Shown here: positions 1 through 8,395 of the stretch, in pieces
Layout of the letters: every line of letters begins with the position of its first letter
Position numbering within the stretch: the stretch's first letter is position 1
Origin: Prevotella sp. tf2-5
Lineage (GTDB): Bacteria > Bacteroidota > Bacteroidia > Bacteroidales > Bacteroidaceae
Assembly: GCF_900115435.1 (NCBI RefSeq)
Contig: NZ_FOWK01000003.1
Location: 62,001 to 126,000 of the forward strand
Direction: 5' to 3'
Length of the DNA: 64,000 nucleotides
The notes under the pieces: model-generated
Told to the model about the DNA's origin: nothing
Seen by the model: only the letters and a program-made list of their open reading frames with translations
Databases searched by the model: none
Program-made: the position numbers and the translations under genes

Positions 1-179
1 TCGACCAATGGTTTAGCAGTCATGAGATGCTGACATGCAGGCAGATGATGGGACTTTTCGGTATAACAAGGTATATGGCGAATAAATGGCTTGACAGTCT
101 TTGTGTCACCCCTTCACCCTATCTGTATCCGAAGAAGATAGGGGGAACCGTTTGTTATTATCGTCATACTAAGAAGTGA
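1..179 (+). CDS. C-terminal fragment of an unidentified protein (5' end outside window)
   Basis: An open frame enters from the left edge (first full codon at base 3) and runs 58 codons to a TGA at 177-179. The translated stretch contains LTCRQMMGLFGITRYMANKW, which has the spacing of a small helix-turn-helix, followed by KKIGGTVCYYR, which resembles the wing strand of excisionase/MerR-type DNA-binding domains. This is only a resemblance seen by eye. The gene converges on the AraC-type gene at 353-1447, and a 22-bp periodic repeat begins at its stop codon. It could also be a chance open frame, since the start is not visible. Confidence 0.4.
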   Translation, partial: DQWFSSHEMLTCRQMMGLFGITRYMANKWLDSLCVTPSPYLYPKKIGGTVCYYRHTKK

Positions 180-348
180 GAAGGCATCCTAAGCAGTTGC
201 AAGTGCCGTTGTCATCGATGTAAAGTGCCGTTATAAGCAATCGTTACAAGCATCCTAATCGGTTGTCGACTCCAGTCGACAGGGTTGCTGACTCCAGTCG
301 ACAAGGTTGCTGACTCCAGTCGACAGACCTGCTGACTCTATGTCAACC
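173..348. repeat. Array A: eight 22-bp periodic units, palindromic in the last four
   Basis: Units start at 173, 195, 217, 239, 261, 283, 305 and 327, always 22 bases apart, but the unit sequence changes along the array. GCATCCTAA recurs at 184 and 250 (66 = 3 x 22). AAGTGCCGTT recurs at 201 and 223. Units at 261, 283 and 305 are near-identical with the core GACTCCAGTCGACA, and the one at 327 is a decayed copy. The unit at 261 contains a perfect inverted repeat, TGTCGACT-CC-AGTCGACA (264-281). The period is not a multiple of three, so this is not a protein repeat. It occupies the whole gap between two convergent genes. Confidence 0.85.
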
Positions 349-352
349 ATCG

Positions 353-1447
353 TTAACTATCTTCTTTCATCCAGGAGGTGACGGTCTGACCCATGAAACG
401 CTTGAAGGCGAGACCGAAGGTGGCATAGCTGCGGAACCCACTCTCGTTGGCAAGTTCCAGGGCAGTAAACTGTTGCTTCTGTTTCTTCCTCTCACGATAG
501 AGTTTTACGAAGTGCTGGATACGCAGTCTATTGATGTAAGCATTATAGGAGATACCCTCTAGTGCGAAATAAGTACTCAGATAGGTGCGATTGGTGCCAA
601 TCGCCTTGCTGAGCTCGTCGAGGGTGATGTCATGACGCAGGTAAAGCTGGGTGTCCTCGCAGAGCTCTTTCAGCTGGGTGCCGATGCCGGAGGGAATCGT
701 CAGCGCAGCTTCTGAGGCCGTCTGTGTGTCGATGCTGACAGCCTCCTCTTGGGGAATGGGCTCCAACTGCTGTAATGTCTCCACACGCCATAGTAGGAGA
801 GCTATTAGGATGAGGTCGTTCACCTGAACCCAATACGCATAGGCGATATGGCTGACATTGTTGCCATAGATGCCGAAGAAAAGGAAGAAGATTGTCAGCA
901 CCAACAGACTCTTCCACACCTCCTTGTGCTCCAGGTCGGCATAGTTGTCGCGCAGCCAGTAGCTATACTGTCTTACATGATACACGAAGTAAAGCAGACT
1001 GGCAAGGACCAGCCATTGGAAATAGGTGATGGATATCGTTAGGAAGGTTTCGTCGTGCCGGATGATACATACTGCCAGTCCGACAAGTAAAGGCAATAGC
1101 GACAGGATGACTGGCAGGAGCGAACGCCTGCGGTCTTGCAGCATGGAGAGTAGTATACCGGCCACTGTGATAATCAGTGTCGCACCGTCAAGTCCGACAG
1201 CTATAGCTAAGTACGCTAAGGAGTCAGGGTATTGTCGGAAGAATTCTAATTGAAACCACCACCCATGACTCAAGACCATAACGGCAAAGAAAGCTGCTAC
1301 CCAACGGCGCAGACGTATGGACGAAATGATATCAGGGGCGAAGGCATTACCCCTTCGAAAGAGTGTATAACAGCAGGCAGCGGCAGCCACAAAGGTCACT
1401 CCTGCGTATAACATGACATAAAAAATGTCTACATCGTATTGTATCAT
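353..1447 (-). CDS. Membrane-embedded AraC-family transcriptional regulator
   Basis: This 364-residue protein has seven predicted membrane helices at about residues 9-29, 47-62, 78-100, 108-129, 136-158, 179-196 and 205-220. A linker follows, then an AraC-type double helix-turn-helix at about 258-360 (LDELSKAIGTNRTYLSTYF, then ALELANESGFRSYATFGLAFKRF). Such 7TM-AraC proteins in Bacteroidota are thought to sense a signal at the inner membrane and bind DNA directly; the ligand cannot be read here. It is divergent from the esterase pair at 1578, sharing a 130-bp control region, so regulation of those esterases is a reasonable inference. Its own promoter is at 1472-1503. Confidence 0.85.
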   Translation of the reverse strand: MIQYDVDIFYVMLYAGVTFVAAAACCYTLFRRGNAFAPDIISSIRLRRWVAAFFAVMVLSHGWWFQLEFFRQYPDSLAYLAIAVGLDGATLIITVAGILLSMLQDRRRSLLPVILSLLPLLVGLAVCIIRHDETFLTISITYFQWLVLASLLYFVYHVRQYSYWLRDNYADLEHKEVWKSLLVLTIFFLFFGIYGNNVSHIAYAYWVQVNDLILIALLLWRVETLQQLEPIPQEEAVSIDTQTASEAALTIPSGIGTQLKELCEDTQLYLRHDITLDELSKAIGTNRTYLSTYFALEGISYNAYINRLRIQHFVKLYRERKKQKQQFTALELANESGFRSYATFGLAFKRFMGQTVTSWMKEDS

Positions 1448-1471
1448 TTTTTCACATCCTGATTGCTACTG

Positions 1472-1503
1472 CAAAGTTAGCAACTATTTCCGAATGTTCC
1501 AAA
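1472..1503 (-). promoter_or_regulatory. Promoter of the AraC-type regulator
   Basis: On the minus strand TTTG (1503-1500), 20 bases, then TAACTTTG (1479-1472) matches the Bacteroidota housekeeping consensus. It lies about 25 bp upstream of the ATG at 1447. Confidence 0.7.
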
Positions 1504-1529
1504 TTATTCTGATAAGTTTCTGTAAAAAA

Positions 1530-1560
1530 CTTGTAGTCTGAGAAAAAAAGTGTATATTTG
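1530..1560 (+). promoter_or_regulatory. Promoter of the tandem esterase genes
   Basis: CTTG (1530-1533), 19 bases, TATATTTG (1553-1560) is a near-consensus Bacteroidota promoter. Transcription would start around 1566, leaving a short leader before ATG 1578 or ATG 1590. Confidence 0.75.
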
Positions 1561-1577
1561 CACCATCCAATAAACTA

Positions 1578-2798
1578 ATGACAACAACTATGAGAAAAAT
1601 GATGATGATGGCTACCCTCTGTCTGATGGCAGTGGTAGCACAGGCTCAGCAGAACTTGAGCTGGGGACAAGGTCCTCAAGTAGTATCTCCCGATGTGCAT
1701 GCTGACAACAGTGTTACTTTTAATCTGATAGCCCCGGAAGCACAGAAGGTACAGATCACTGGTGATATGCTGCCTACAAAGAAGGTGGAATTCGGCGGTA
1801 ATATTTACGACGCTCCTGGAGTGGTCGACTTGGTGAAGAACGACAAGGGCGTATGGAGTTTCACTACTGAGCCGCTGATGCCAGAGCTCTATACCTATAA
1901 TATGATTGTGGACGGTGTGAAGATCATCGACCCGCTGAACGTCTACAACATCCGTGACATCAACAACCTGTTCAGTGTGTTGCTCATCGGTGGTGATGCA
2001 CGTACAGATCTCTATAAAGTCAATAAAGTGGCTCATGGTACTGTCAGTAAGATATGGTACGAGAGTCCGACGGCAGGACTTACACGTCGTCTGACGGTCT
2101 ATACACCTGCTGGCTATGAGACAAGTAATAAGGAGTATCCTGTGCTTTACTTGCTTCATGGAATCGGTGGGGACGAGAATGCGTGGAGTGAGCTGGGACG
2201 TGCCGCACAGATCCTTGACAACCTGATTGCGCAGGGTAAGGCAGAGCCGATGCTGGTGGTGATGACCAATGGGAACATCTCGCAGGAGGCTTGTCCTGGT
2301 GAGACCAGCGAGGGCTTCAAGGTACCTACTATGATGCTCCCTAAGACGATGGAGGGTTCATTTGAGACCGCCTTCCCTGATGTGGTGAAGTTCATAGAGA
2401 AAACATATCGTGTGAGGAAAGATAAGGCTCACCGTGCCATCGCGGGTTTGTCGATGGGCGGCTTCCATAGTCTTTTCATCAGCATCAACAACCCGGACCT
2501 CTTCGGCTATGTAGGACTCTTCTCCGCAGCTGTGGACCAGCAGCAGGCTGACCCTAACGGTTTCCCCAATATTTATGCAGACCGTAACAAGAAGATTGAC
2601 GCTCTCTTTGCCAAGAAACCGCAGCTTTTCTGGATTGGTATCGGCAAGACGGACTTCCTCTTCAAGAACAATAACGATTTGCGCGCCTATCTTGATTCCC
2701 AGCATCATAAATATACCTACCTCGAGACAGAGGGAGGGCATATCTGGCGCAACTGGCGCATCTATCTCTCTGAGTTCACACCCTTATTATTTAAATAA
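1578..2798 (+). CDS. Secreted esterase, CE1-like, with N-terminal immunoglobulin-like/CBM48-like domain (copy 1)
   Basis: Serine esterase of the PF00756 family, probably exported to the periplasm or surface to remove acyl or feruloyl groups from plant polysaccharide; the substrate is inferred. A signal peptide ends near AQA (residue 23). An E-set/CBM48-like beta domain covers about 35-145 and the alpha/beta hydrolase 160-406. The likely triad is S292 in GLSMGG, D359 in GKTDF and H388 in GGHIWRNWR. Start: ATG 1578; an in-frame ATG at 1590 gives a more usual signal peptide (MRKMMMMATLC) and may be the true one. It lies 24 bp before a paralogue with the same architecture. It lacks the WSWGMYTPG segment found in copy 2, so the two may differ in specificity. 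Confidence 0.85.
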   Translation: MTTTMRKMMMMATLCLMAVVAQAQQNLSWGQGPQVVSPDVHADNSVTFNLIAPEAQKVQITGDMLPTKKVEFGGNIYDAPGVVDLVKNDKGVWSFTTEPLMPELYTYNMIVDGVKIIDPLNVYNIRDINNLFSVLLIGGDARTDLYKVNKVAHGTVSKIWYESPTAGLTRRLTVYTPAGYETSNKEYPVLYLLHGIGGDENAWSELGRAAQILDNLIAQGKAEPMLVVMTNGNISQEACPGETSEGFKVPTMMLPKTMEGSFETAFPDVVKFIEKTYRVRKDKAHRAIAGLSMGGFHSLFISINNPDLFGYVGLFSAAVDQQQADPNGFPNIYADRNKKIDALFAKKPQLFWIGIGKTDFLFKNNNDLRAYLDSQHHKYTYLETEGGHIWRNWRIYLSEFTPLLFK

Positions 2799-2813
2799 AG
2801 ACCTATTGAGTAA

Positions 2814-4067
<1,254 letters not shown>

Positions 4068-4100
4068 AAAGGTAGAGAGAATTTATCTTGTTACCTTTGC

Positions 4101-5213
4101 ATGATGAAAAGATGGTATATATGCAGCATGATGCTTTGGATGAGTATCGTGGCAATGTGTCAGCAGTTGCCGACAGACGGTCCGCTGACGATACGCCCGA
4201 TGCTGCAACAACTGGGCGAACAACTGTTGAAGGGAAAGACAGGCAGTATCGTGGCTATCAATCCTGCCAACGGCGAGATACTCTGTATAGCGACCAATAC
4301 GCCGAAGGGGAGTGATGTGCGACAGGCTGTCGGGAAACCGCAGGCTCCTGGCTCCACCTTCAAGACAGCACAGGCACTGACCTTGTTGTCGGAGGATATT
4401 GTGACACCTGCCATACAAGTGGTCTGCAACAACGGGGTGACAGATGAGAATATTAAGGTGGGGTGCCACCAGCATCGCTCTCCGCTTGCCTTGAGGGACG
4501 CGCTGGCACAGAGCTGTAATACGTGGTTTCTGATGACCTTTGCCTCGATGATCAACGACAACTTTGTCTATAACGACAAGACAGAGGCTATTAATACATG
4601 GCGTAGTTATATGCAGAGCATGGGACTGGGTGGTCCGATGCATATCGATATTGAAGGTGAGCAAGGTGGACTGCTGGCTGGTGCCGACTACCTGAACAGG
4701 CGTTACAAGAACAACTGGGACGGCAAGACCATCTGGTGGGCTGGCATGGGACAGGGTGATGTGACCTGCACACCCTTGCAGCTCTGTAACCTCGCAGTGA
4801 CCATTGCCAACCGAGGGTGGTTCTTCGTACCTCATATCCATCAGGGAACCAAGAACAAACGTTACCTCACCAAACGATGGACAAAGGTGAAGAAGTCGGC
4901 ATACCAGCCTGTGGTGGAGGGGATGAAGATGGCTGTGGAGAAAGGGACGGCAACATGTATCCGTACTACATACCCGATTTGTGGGAAGACGGGGACGGTG
5001 GAGAACCCTGGGAAAGACCACTCCGCCTTTATCGGTTTCGCTCCTATGAACGACCCGAAGATTGCGGTTTCAGTATATATTGAGCATGGAGGCTTCGGAG
5101 CTGATATGGCAGCTCCTATCGCCGGACTCATCATCGAAGCCTATCTGAAAGGCAAACTGTCGCCATCCTCTTCGGCTAAAGCCAAGCAGCTGACGGCAAA
5201 GAAGACTCGCTGA
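4101..5213 (+). CDS. Stand-alone penicillin-binding transpeptidase domain protein
   Basis: This 370-residue protein consists almost only of a transpeptidase domain of the PBP2/FtsI type. All three active-site motifs are visible: S85-TFK (SxxK, in PGSTFK), S138-CN (SxN) and K296-TGT (KTG). A hydrophobic N-terminus (MLWMSIVAMC) suggests export. The usual N-terminal dimerisation/pedestal domain of class B PBPs, some 200-300 residues, is absent. It could be a small class B PBP, a peptidoglycan-remodelling enzyme or a penicilloyl-binding protein; this cannot be decided here. It follows the esterases by 33 bp. TACCTTTG at 4092-4099 looks like a -7 box but is so close to ATG 4101 that, if used, initiation would be at the Met codons near 4128. 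Confidence 0.8.
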   Translation: MMKRWYICSMMLWMSIVAMCQQLPTDGPLTIRPMLQQLGEQLLKGKTGSIVAINPANGEILCIATNTPKGSDVRQAVGKPQAPGSTFKTAQALTLLSEDIVTPAIQVVCNNGVTDENIKVGCHQHRSPLALRDALAQSCNTWFLMTFASMINDNFVYNDKTEAINTWRSYMQSMGLGGPMHIDIEGEQGGLLAGADYLNRRYKNNWDGKTIWWAGMGQGDVTCTPLQLCNLAVTIANRGWFFVPHIHQGTKNKRYLTKRWTKVKKSAYQPVVEGMKMAVEKGTATCIRTTYPICGKTGTVENPGKDHSAFIGFAPMNDPKIAVSVYIEHGGFGADMAAPIAGLIIEAYLKGKLSPSSSAKAKQLTAKKTR

Positions 5214-5235
5214 AATTTGAAAAAATGCAAATAAA

Positions 5236-5267
5236 TTTGCTTTTTTGCTCACTTAATCGTACCTTTG
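5236..5267 (+). promoter_or_regulatory. Promoter of glyS
   Basis: TTTG (5236-5239), 20 bases, TACCTTTG (5260-5267), about 30 bp upstream of the glyS ATG. I see no T-box stem or specifier loop in the 83-bp gap. Confidence 0.75.
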
Positions 5268-5296
5268 CACCCATCATTTCGAAATTATAGTATTTT

Positions 5297-6838
5297 ATGG
5301 CACAAGAAGATGTATTTAAGAAAATCGTAAGCCACTGCAAGGAGTATGGTTTCGTATTTCCCAGTAGTGATATTTACGATGGATTAGGCGCCGTGTATGA
5401 CTACGGTCAGAATGGCGTGGAGTTGAAGAATAATATCAAAGAATACTGGTGGAAGTCGATGGTCCTGTTACACGAGAATATCGTAGGTATCGACTCAGCC
5501 ATCTTTATGCACCCAACGATATGGAAGGCTTCTGGTCATGTGGACGCTTTCAATGACCCCTTAATCGACAACCGTGACTCCAAGAAACGCTATCGTGCTG
5601 ACGTGCTCATCGAGGATCAGATCGCCAAATATGACGAGAAGATCCAAAAAGAGGTGGAGAAGGCACGCAAGCGCTTTGGTGACTCTTTCGATGAGGCGAA
5701 GTATCTCGAGACCAGTGAGCGTGTGAAGGAGACCAAGGAGAAACGTGATGCGTTGCACGCCCGTTATGCCGCTGCCATGCAAGGTCCCGACTTGGAGGAG
5801 CTGAAGCAGATCATTCTCGATGAGGAGATCGTATGTCCTATCAGTGGAACCCGTAACTGGACGGATGTGCGTCAGTTCAATCTGATGTTCTCCACAGAGA
5901 TGGGTGCCAGTGCCGACGGCTCTATGAAGGTTTACCTGCGTCCAGAGACGGCTCAGGGTATCTTTGTCAACTACCTGAACGTGCAGAAGACGGGACGTAT
6001 GAAGATTCCTTTTGGTATCGCTCAGATCGGTAAGGCATTCCGTAACGAGATTGTTGCTCGTCAGTTTATCTTCCGTATGCGTGAGTTCGAGCAGATGGAG
6101 ATGCAGTTCTTCGTAGCTCCCGGCACAGAGCTGGAGTGGTTCCCCAAGTGGAAGCAGACTCGTATGGCTTGGCACCAGGCATTGGGCTTTGGTGCAGAGA
6201 ACTATCGCTTCCACGACCACGATAAGTTGGCGCACTATGCCAATGCCGCTACGGATATCGAGTTCAAGATGCCATTCGGTTTCAAGGAGGTGGAGGGTAT
6301 CCACTCTCGTACCAACTTCGACCTGTCGCAGCATGAGAAATATTCTGGTAAGAGCATCAAATACTTCGATCCGCAGACTAACGAGAGCTATACTCCGTTC
6401 GTCATCGAGACCTCTATAGGCGTCGACCGTATGTTCCTCTCTATCATGTGTCACTCCTTCTGCGAGGAGAAACTGGAGAATGGAGAAACGCGTGTGGTAT
6501 TGAGACTGCCTGCAGCCTTGGCTCCTGTGAAACTCGCCGTGATGCCGCTGGTCAAGAAAGACGGTCTGCCTGAGAAGGCTCGTGAGATCATCAACGACCT
6601 GAAGTTCCACTTCAACTGCCAGTATGATGAGAAAGACTCTATCGGTAAGCGCTATCGTCGTCAGGATGCCATCGGTACTCCCTATTGCGTGACCGTCGAC
6701 CACGACTCGCTGAACGATGGCAAGGTAACCCTCCGCTTCCGTGACACGATGGAGCAGGAGCGCGTGAATATCTCTGATCTCGCATCTATCATCGAGGATA
6801 AGGTAAGCATCGCTTCTTTACTGAAAAAACTTCAGTAA
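5297..6838 (+). CDS. glyS: Glycyl-tRNA synthetase, homodimeric class II type
   Basis: Charges tRNA-Gly in the cytoplasm. The 513 residues match the single-chain alpha2 type rather than the bacterial alpha/beta form. The N-terminus has the typical VSHCKEYGFVFPSSDIYDG. Class II motif 2 is seen as FRNEIVARQFIFRMREFEQM, and motif 3 as GVDRMFLSIM. A C-terminal anticodon-binding domain starts around residue 410 (PVKLAVMPLVKKDGL). It has its own promoter and probably heads an operon with the FKBP gene and the ATPase/DUF4435 pair. Its last 4 codons and stop lie inside a 17-bp tandem duplication (6826-6859). Confidence 0.96.
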   Translation: MAQEDVFKKIVSHCKEYGFVFPSSDIYDGLGAVYDYGQNGVELKNNIKEYWWKSMVLLHENIVGIDSAIFMHPTIWKASGHVDAFNDPLIDNRDSKKRYRADVLIEDQIAKYDEKIQKEVEKARKRFGDSFDEAKYLETSERVKETKEKRDALHARYAAAMQGPDLEELKQIILDEEIVCPISGTRNWTDVRQFNLMFSTEMGASADGSMKVYLRPETAQGIFVNYLNVQKTGRMKIPFGIAQIGKAFRNEIVARQFIFRMREFEQMEMQFFVAPGTELEWFPKWKQTRMAWHQALGFGAENYRFHDHDKLAHYANAATDIEFKMPFGFKEVEGIHSRTNFDLSQHEKYSGKSIKYFDPQTNESYTPFVIETSIGVDRMFLSIMCHSFCEEKLENGETRVVLRLPAALAPVKLAVMPLVKKDGLPEKAREIINDLKFHFNCQYDEKDSIGKRYRRQDAIGTPYCVTVDHDSLNDGKVTLRFRDTMEQERVNISDLASIIEDKVSIASLLKKLQ

Positions 6839-6859
6839 TGAGAAAACTTCAGTAATGAG
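6826..6859 (+). repeat. 17-bp perfect tandem duplication creating a stop-start cascade
   Basis: AAAACTTCAGTAATGAG occurs at 6826-6842 and again at 6843-6859. The first copy contains the glyS stop TAA (6836-6838), which overlaps ATG 6838. That ATG opens a five-codon frame (MRKLQ) ending TAA 6853-6855, which overlaps ATG 6855. This opens a three-codon frame (MRK) ending TGA 6864-6866, which overlaps the FKBP start ATG 6863. Confidence 0.9.
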
Positions 6860-6862
6860 AAA

Positions 6863-7474
6863 ATGAAAAGGAATCATTCTGTTATTTTCAGACTGTTAAA
6901 TTATTATATTGCAGCAACGATGTCGCTGCTTGCTTTTACTGCCTGCAGTGAGAGAGACGATACCGTTCAGGAATATGCCGACTGGAAGAATAAGAACGAG
7001 CAGTTCTTTGAAGCCGCTTACCTCTCCGATGATTATGACTTGAAGCTAAAGAAATACTCTCTGGGCACAAGTTATGTGGCAGGTCATACTGACTATGTAC
7101 TGGTGGATAAACTGGGCAGCGAGATGGGAGCCCCTGAGGTGACTCCTTATCTAAGTGATACAGTACAGATACATTATGTGGGACGTCTGATTCCGTCTCC
7201 CTCCTATAGCACGGGATATCAGTTTGACCAGAGTTATCTGGCACCATTTGACATAGATACGGCTGTTCCTAGTAAATTTGCTGTCAGTGCAGTCGTACCA
7301 GGATTCGGCACCGCTTTGATGCAGATGCATCGGGGGGACTACTGGCTAGTCGTCGTTCCCTATCAGTTAGGATACGGAACGAGTGAGAATGGTACTATTC
7401 CAGCCTATAGCACGCTTATCTTCGAAGTTCGCTTGGAAGACTTTTGGACAAAAGAGAAAGGTGACCGCTATTAA
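6863..7474 (+). CDS. FKBP-type peptidyl-prolyl isomerase lipoprotein
   Basis: Probable membrane-anchored prolyl isomerase that helps fold envelope proteins. A signal peptide with lipobox LLAFTAC puts the lipidated Cys at about residue 28. The FKBP domain spans roughly residues 85-195: VQIHYVGRL at its start, then PGFGTALMQMHRGDYW, VVPYQLGYG and IPAYSTLIFEVRLEDF at its end, in family order. The 203-residue length suits a single-domain FKBP lipoprotein. It is 24 bp after glyS, with two mini-ORFs bridging the gap, so translation is probably coupled to glyS. Confidence 0.88.
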   Translation: MKRNHSVIFRLLNYYIAATMSLLAFTACSERDDTVQEYADWKNKNEQFFEAAYLSDDYDLKLKKYSLGTSYVAGHTDYVLVDKLGSEMGAPEVTPYLSDTVQIHYVGRLIPSPSYSTGYQFDQSYLAPFDIDTAVPSKFAVSAVVPGFGTALMQMHRGDYWLVVVPYQLGYGTSENGTIPAYSTLIFEVRLEDFWTKEKGDRY

Positions 7475-7513
7475 GCAGGTCACCATTTTATTTTATTTAA
7501 ACAGGTCATCGAT

Positions 7514-8350
7514 ATGCAAAAGTATGCGGATTATATCAAGAGGATAGAGATAGACTCCCTTTGGGGAGGTCGGAAACATATTGTATGGGATCTTGACCCT
7601 AAGGTGAATGTGCTTAGTGGTATCAATGGTGTGGGTAAGTCTACTATCCTGAACAGGGTAGTGAGGAGTATCGCCATCAATGGTGATTTACTGAACCACA
7701 TGCTCAAAGGGGTACATATCATCTCAGAGCCAGAGGATGCTACCCATGTGCGCTTCGACATCATCCGCTCGTTAGATAGTAATATCTCCCAGACCCTGAC
7801 GGAAGGGGAGGCTGTGATGCGCGAGACCTTGTCGGCTCTTGCTGGCATGGGAGGTGGCTCGTTGCTAGATATGCAACTCTATAACCTGCAACGTAAATAC
7901 CTCGACTATCAAGTGAATATAGGCAACCGTATCATTGCTGAGTTGCAACAAGGGAATACGGATGCGGCGCAACACCTGTCTGAACCCAAGAAACGCTTTC
8001 AGGATATCGTTGACGATCTCTTTAATGAGACAGGAAAGAAGATTGTACGTACGGAGAATGAAATCCGTTTCTCACAGATCGGTGAGATCTTGCTACCCTA
8101 TAAACTGTCAAGTGGAGAGAAACAGATCCTTGCCATCCTCTTAACAGTATTGGTGGAAGACCAGCAACCTTATGTTCTTTTTATGGATGAGCCGGAGGTG
8201 TCTCTACATATCGAATGGCAGAAGCGACTCATCGACTTGATACAAGAACTTAATCCTAACGTGCAGATTATCCTGACCACTCATTCGCCAGCTGTCATTA
8301 TGAACGGCTGGATGGATAAGGTGACAGAAGTGAGTGACATAACAGTATAG
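7514..8350 (+). CDS. ABC-type AAA ATPase (OLD/PARIS-like), first gene of an ATPase-DUF4435 pair
   Basis: A compact 278-residue SMC/RecF-style ATPase. Walker A is G36-INGVGKST44, the ABC signature LSSGEKQ is at 198-204, Walker B VLFMDEPE has D225-E226, and the switch His is H257 in TTHSPA. Between Walker A and the signature is a short helical insertion rather than a long coiled coil. ATPases of this shape paired with a DUF4435/TOPRIM protein form anti-phage systems (PARIS AriA/AriB) and are related to OLD nucleases. This one is shorter than typical AriA and shows no obvious DUF3696 tail. The DUF4435 gene follows after 45 bp. The pair sits downstream of housekeeping genes, not in a defence island, so a non-defence role is also possible. 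Confidence 0.85.
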   Translation: MQKYADYIKRIEIDSLWGGRKHIVWDLDPKVNVLSGINGVGKSTILNRVVRSIAINGDLLNHMLKGVHIISEPEDATHVRFDIIRSLDSNISQTLTEGEAVMRETLSALAGMGGGSLLDMQLYNLQRKYLDYQVNIGNRIIAELQQGNTDAAQHLSEPKKRFQDIVDDLFNETGKKIVRTENEIRFSQIGEILLPYKLSSGEKQILAILLTVLVEDQQPYVLFMDEPEVSLHIEWQKRLIDLIQELNPNVQIILTTHSPAVIMNGWMDKVTEVSDITV

Positions 8351-8354
8351 CTTC

Positions 8355-8385
8355 TATAGTCACTATAGTACCTATAGTTCCTATA
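8355..8385 (+). repeat. 9-bp periodic TATAGTnnC repeat between the ATPase and DUF4435 genes
   Basis: TATAGTCAC, TATAGTACC, TATAGTTCC, TATA: three and a half 9-bp units. A copy matching at 30 of 31 positions lies at 37253-37283 on the minus strand, also between two co-directional genes and in the same orientation relative to transcription. Confidence 0.9.
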
Positions 8386-8395
8386 ATATATTACA

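Noticed and set aside
173..348. CRISPR array
   Set aside because: Units abut at 22 bp with no spacers, the units themselves change, and no cas gene is near.
4092..4099. TACCTTTG as promoter of the transpeptidase gene
   Set aside because: It abuts the ATG at 4101 and has no TTTG 19-20 bp upstream; kept only as a remark about a possible downstream start.
4083..5021. 312-codon frame on the minus strand over the transpeptidase gene
   Set aside because: Overlaps a gene with three intact active-site motifs; His/Cys-rich translation typical of an antisense shadow.
5214..5296. T-box riboswitch before glyS
   Set aside because: The gap is only 83 bp and contains a standard promoter; no stem-loop or T-box sequence seen.
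5561..6703. 380-codon frame on the minus strand over glyS
   Set aside because: Shadow of glyS; Leu/Val/Thr-rich low-information translation with no motif.
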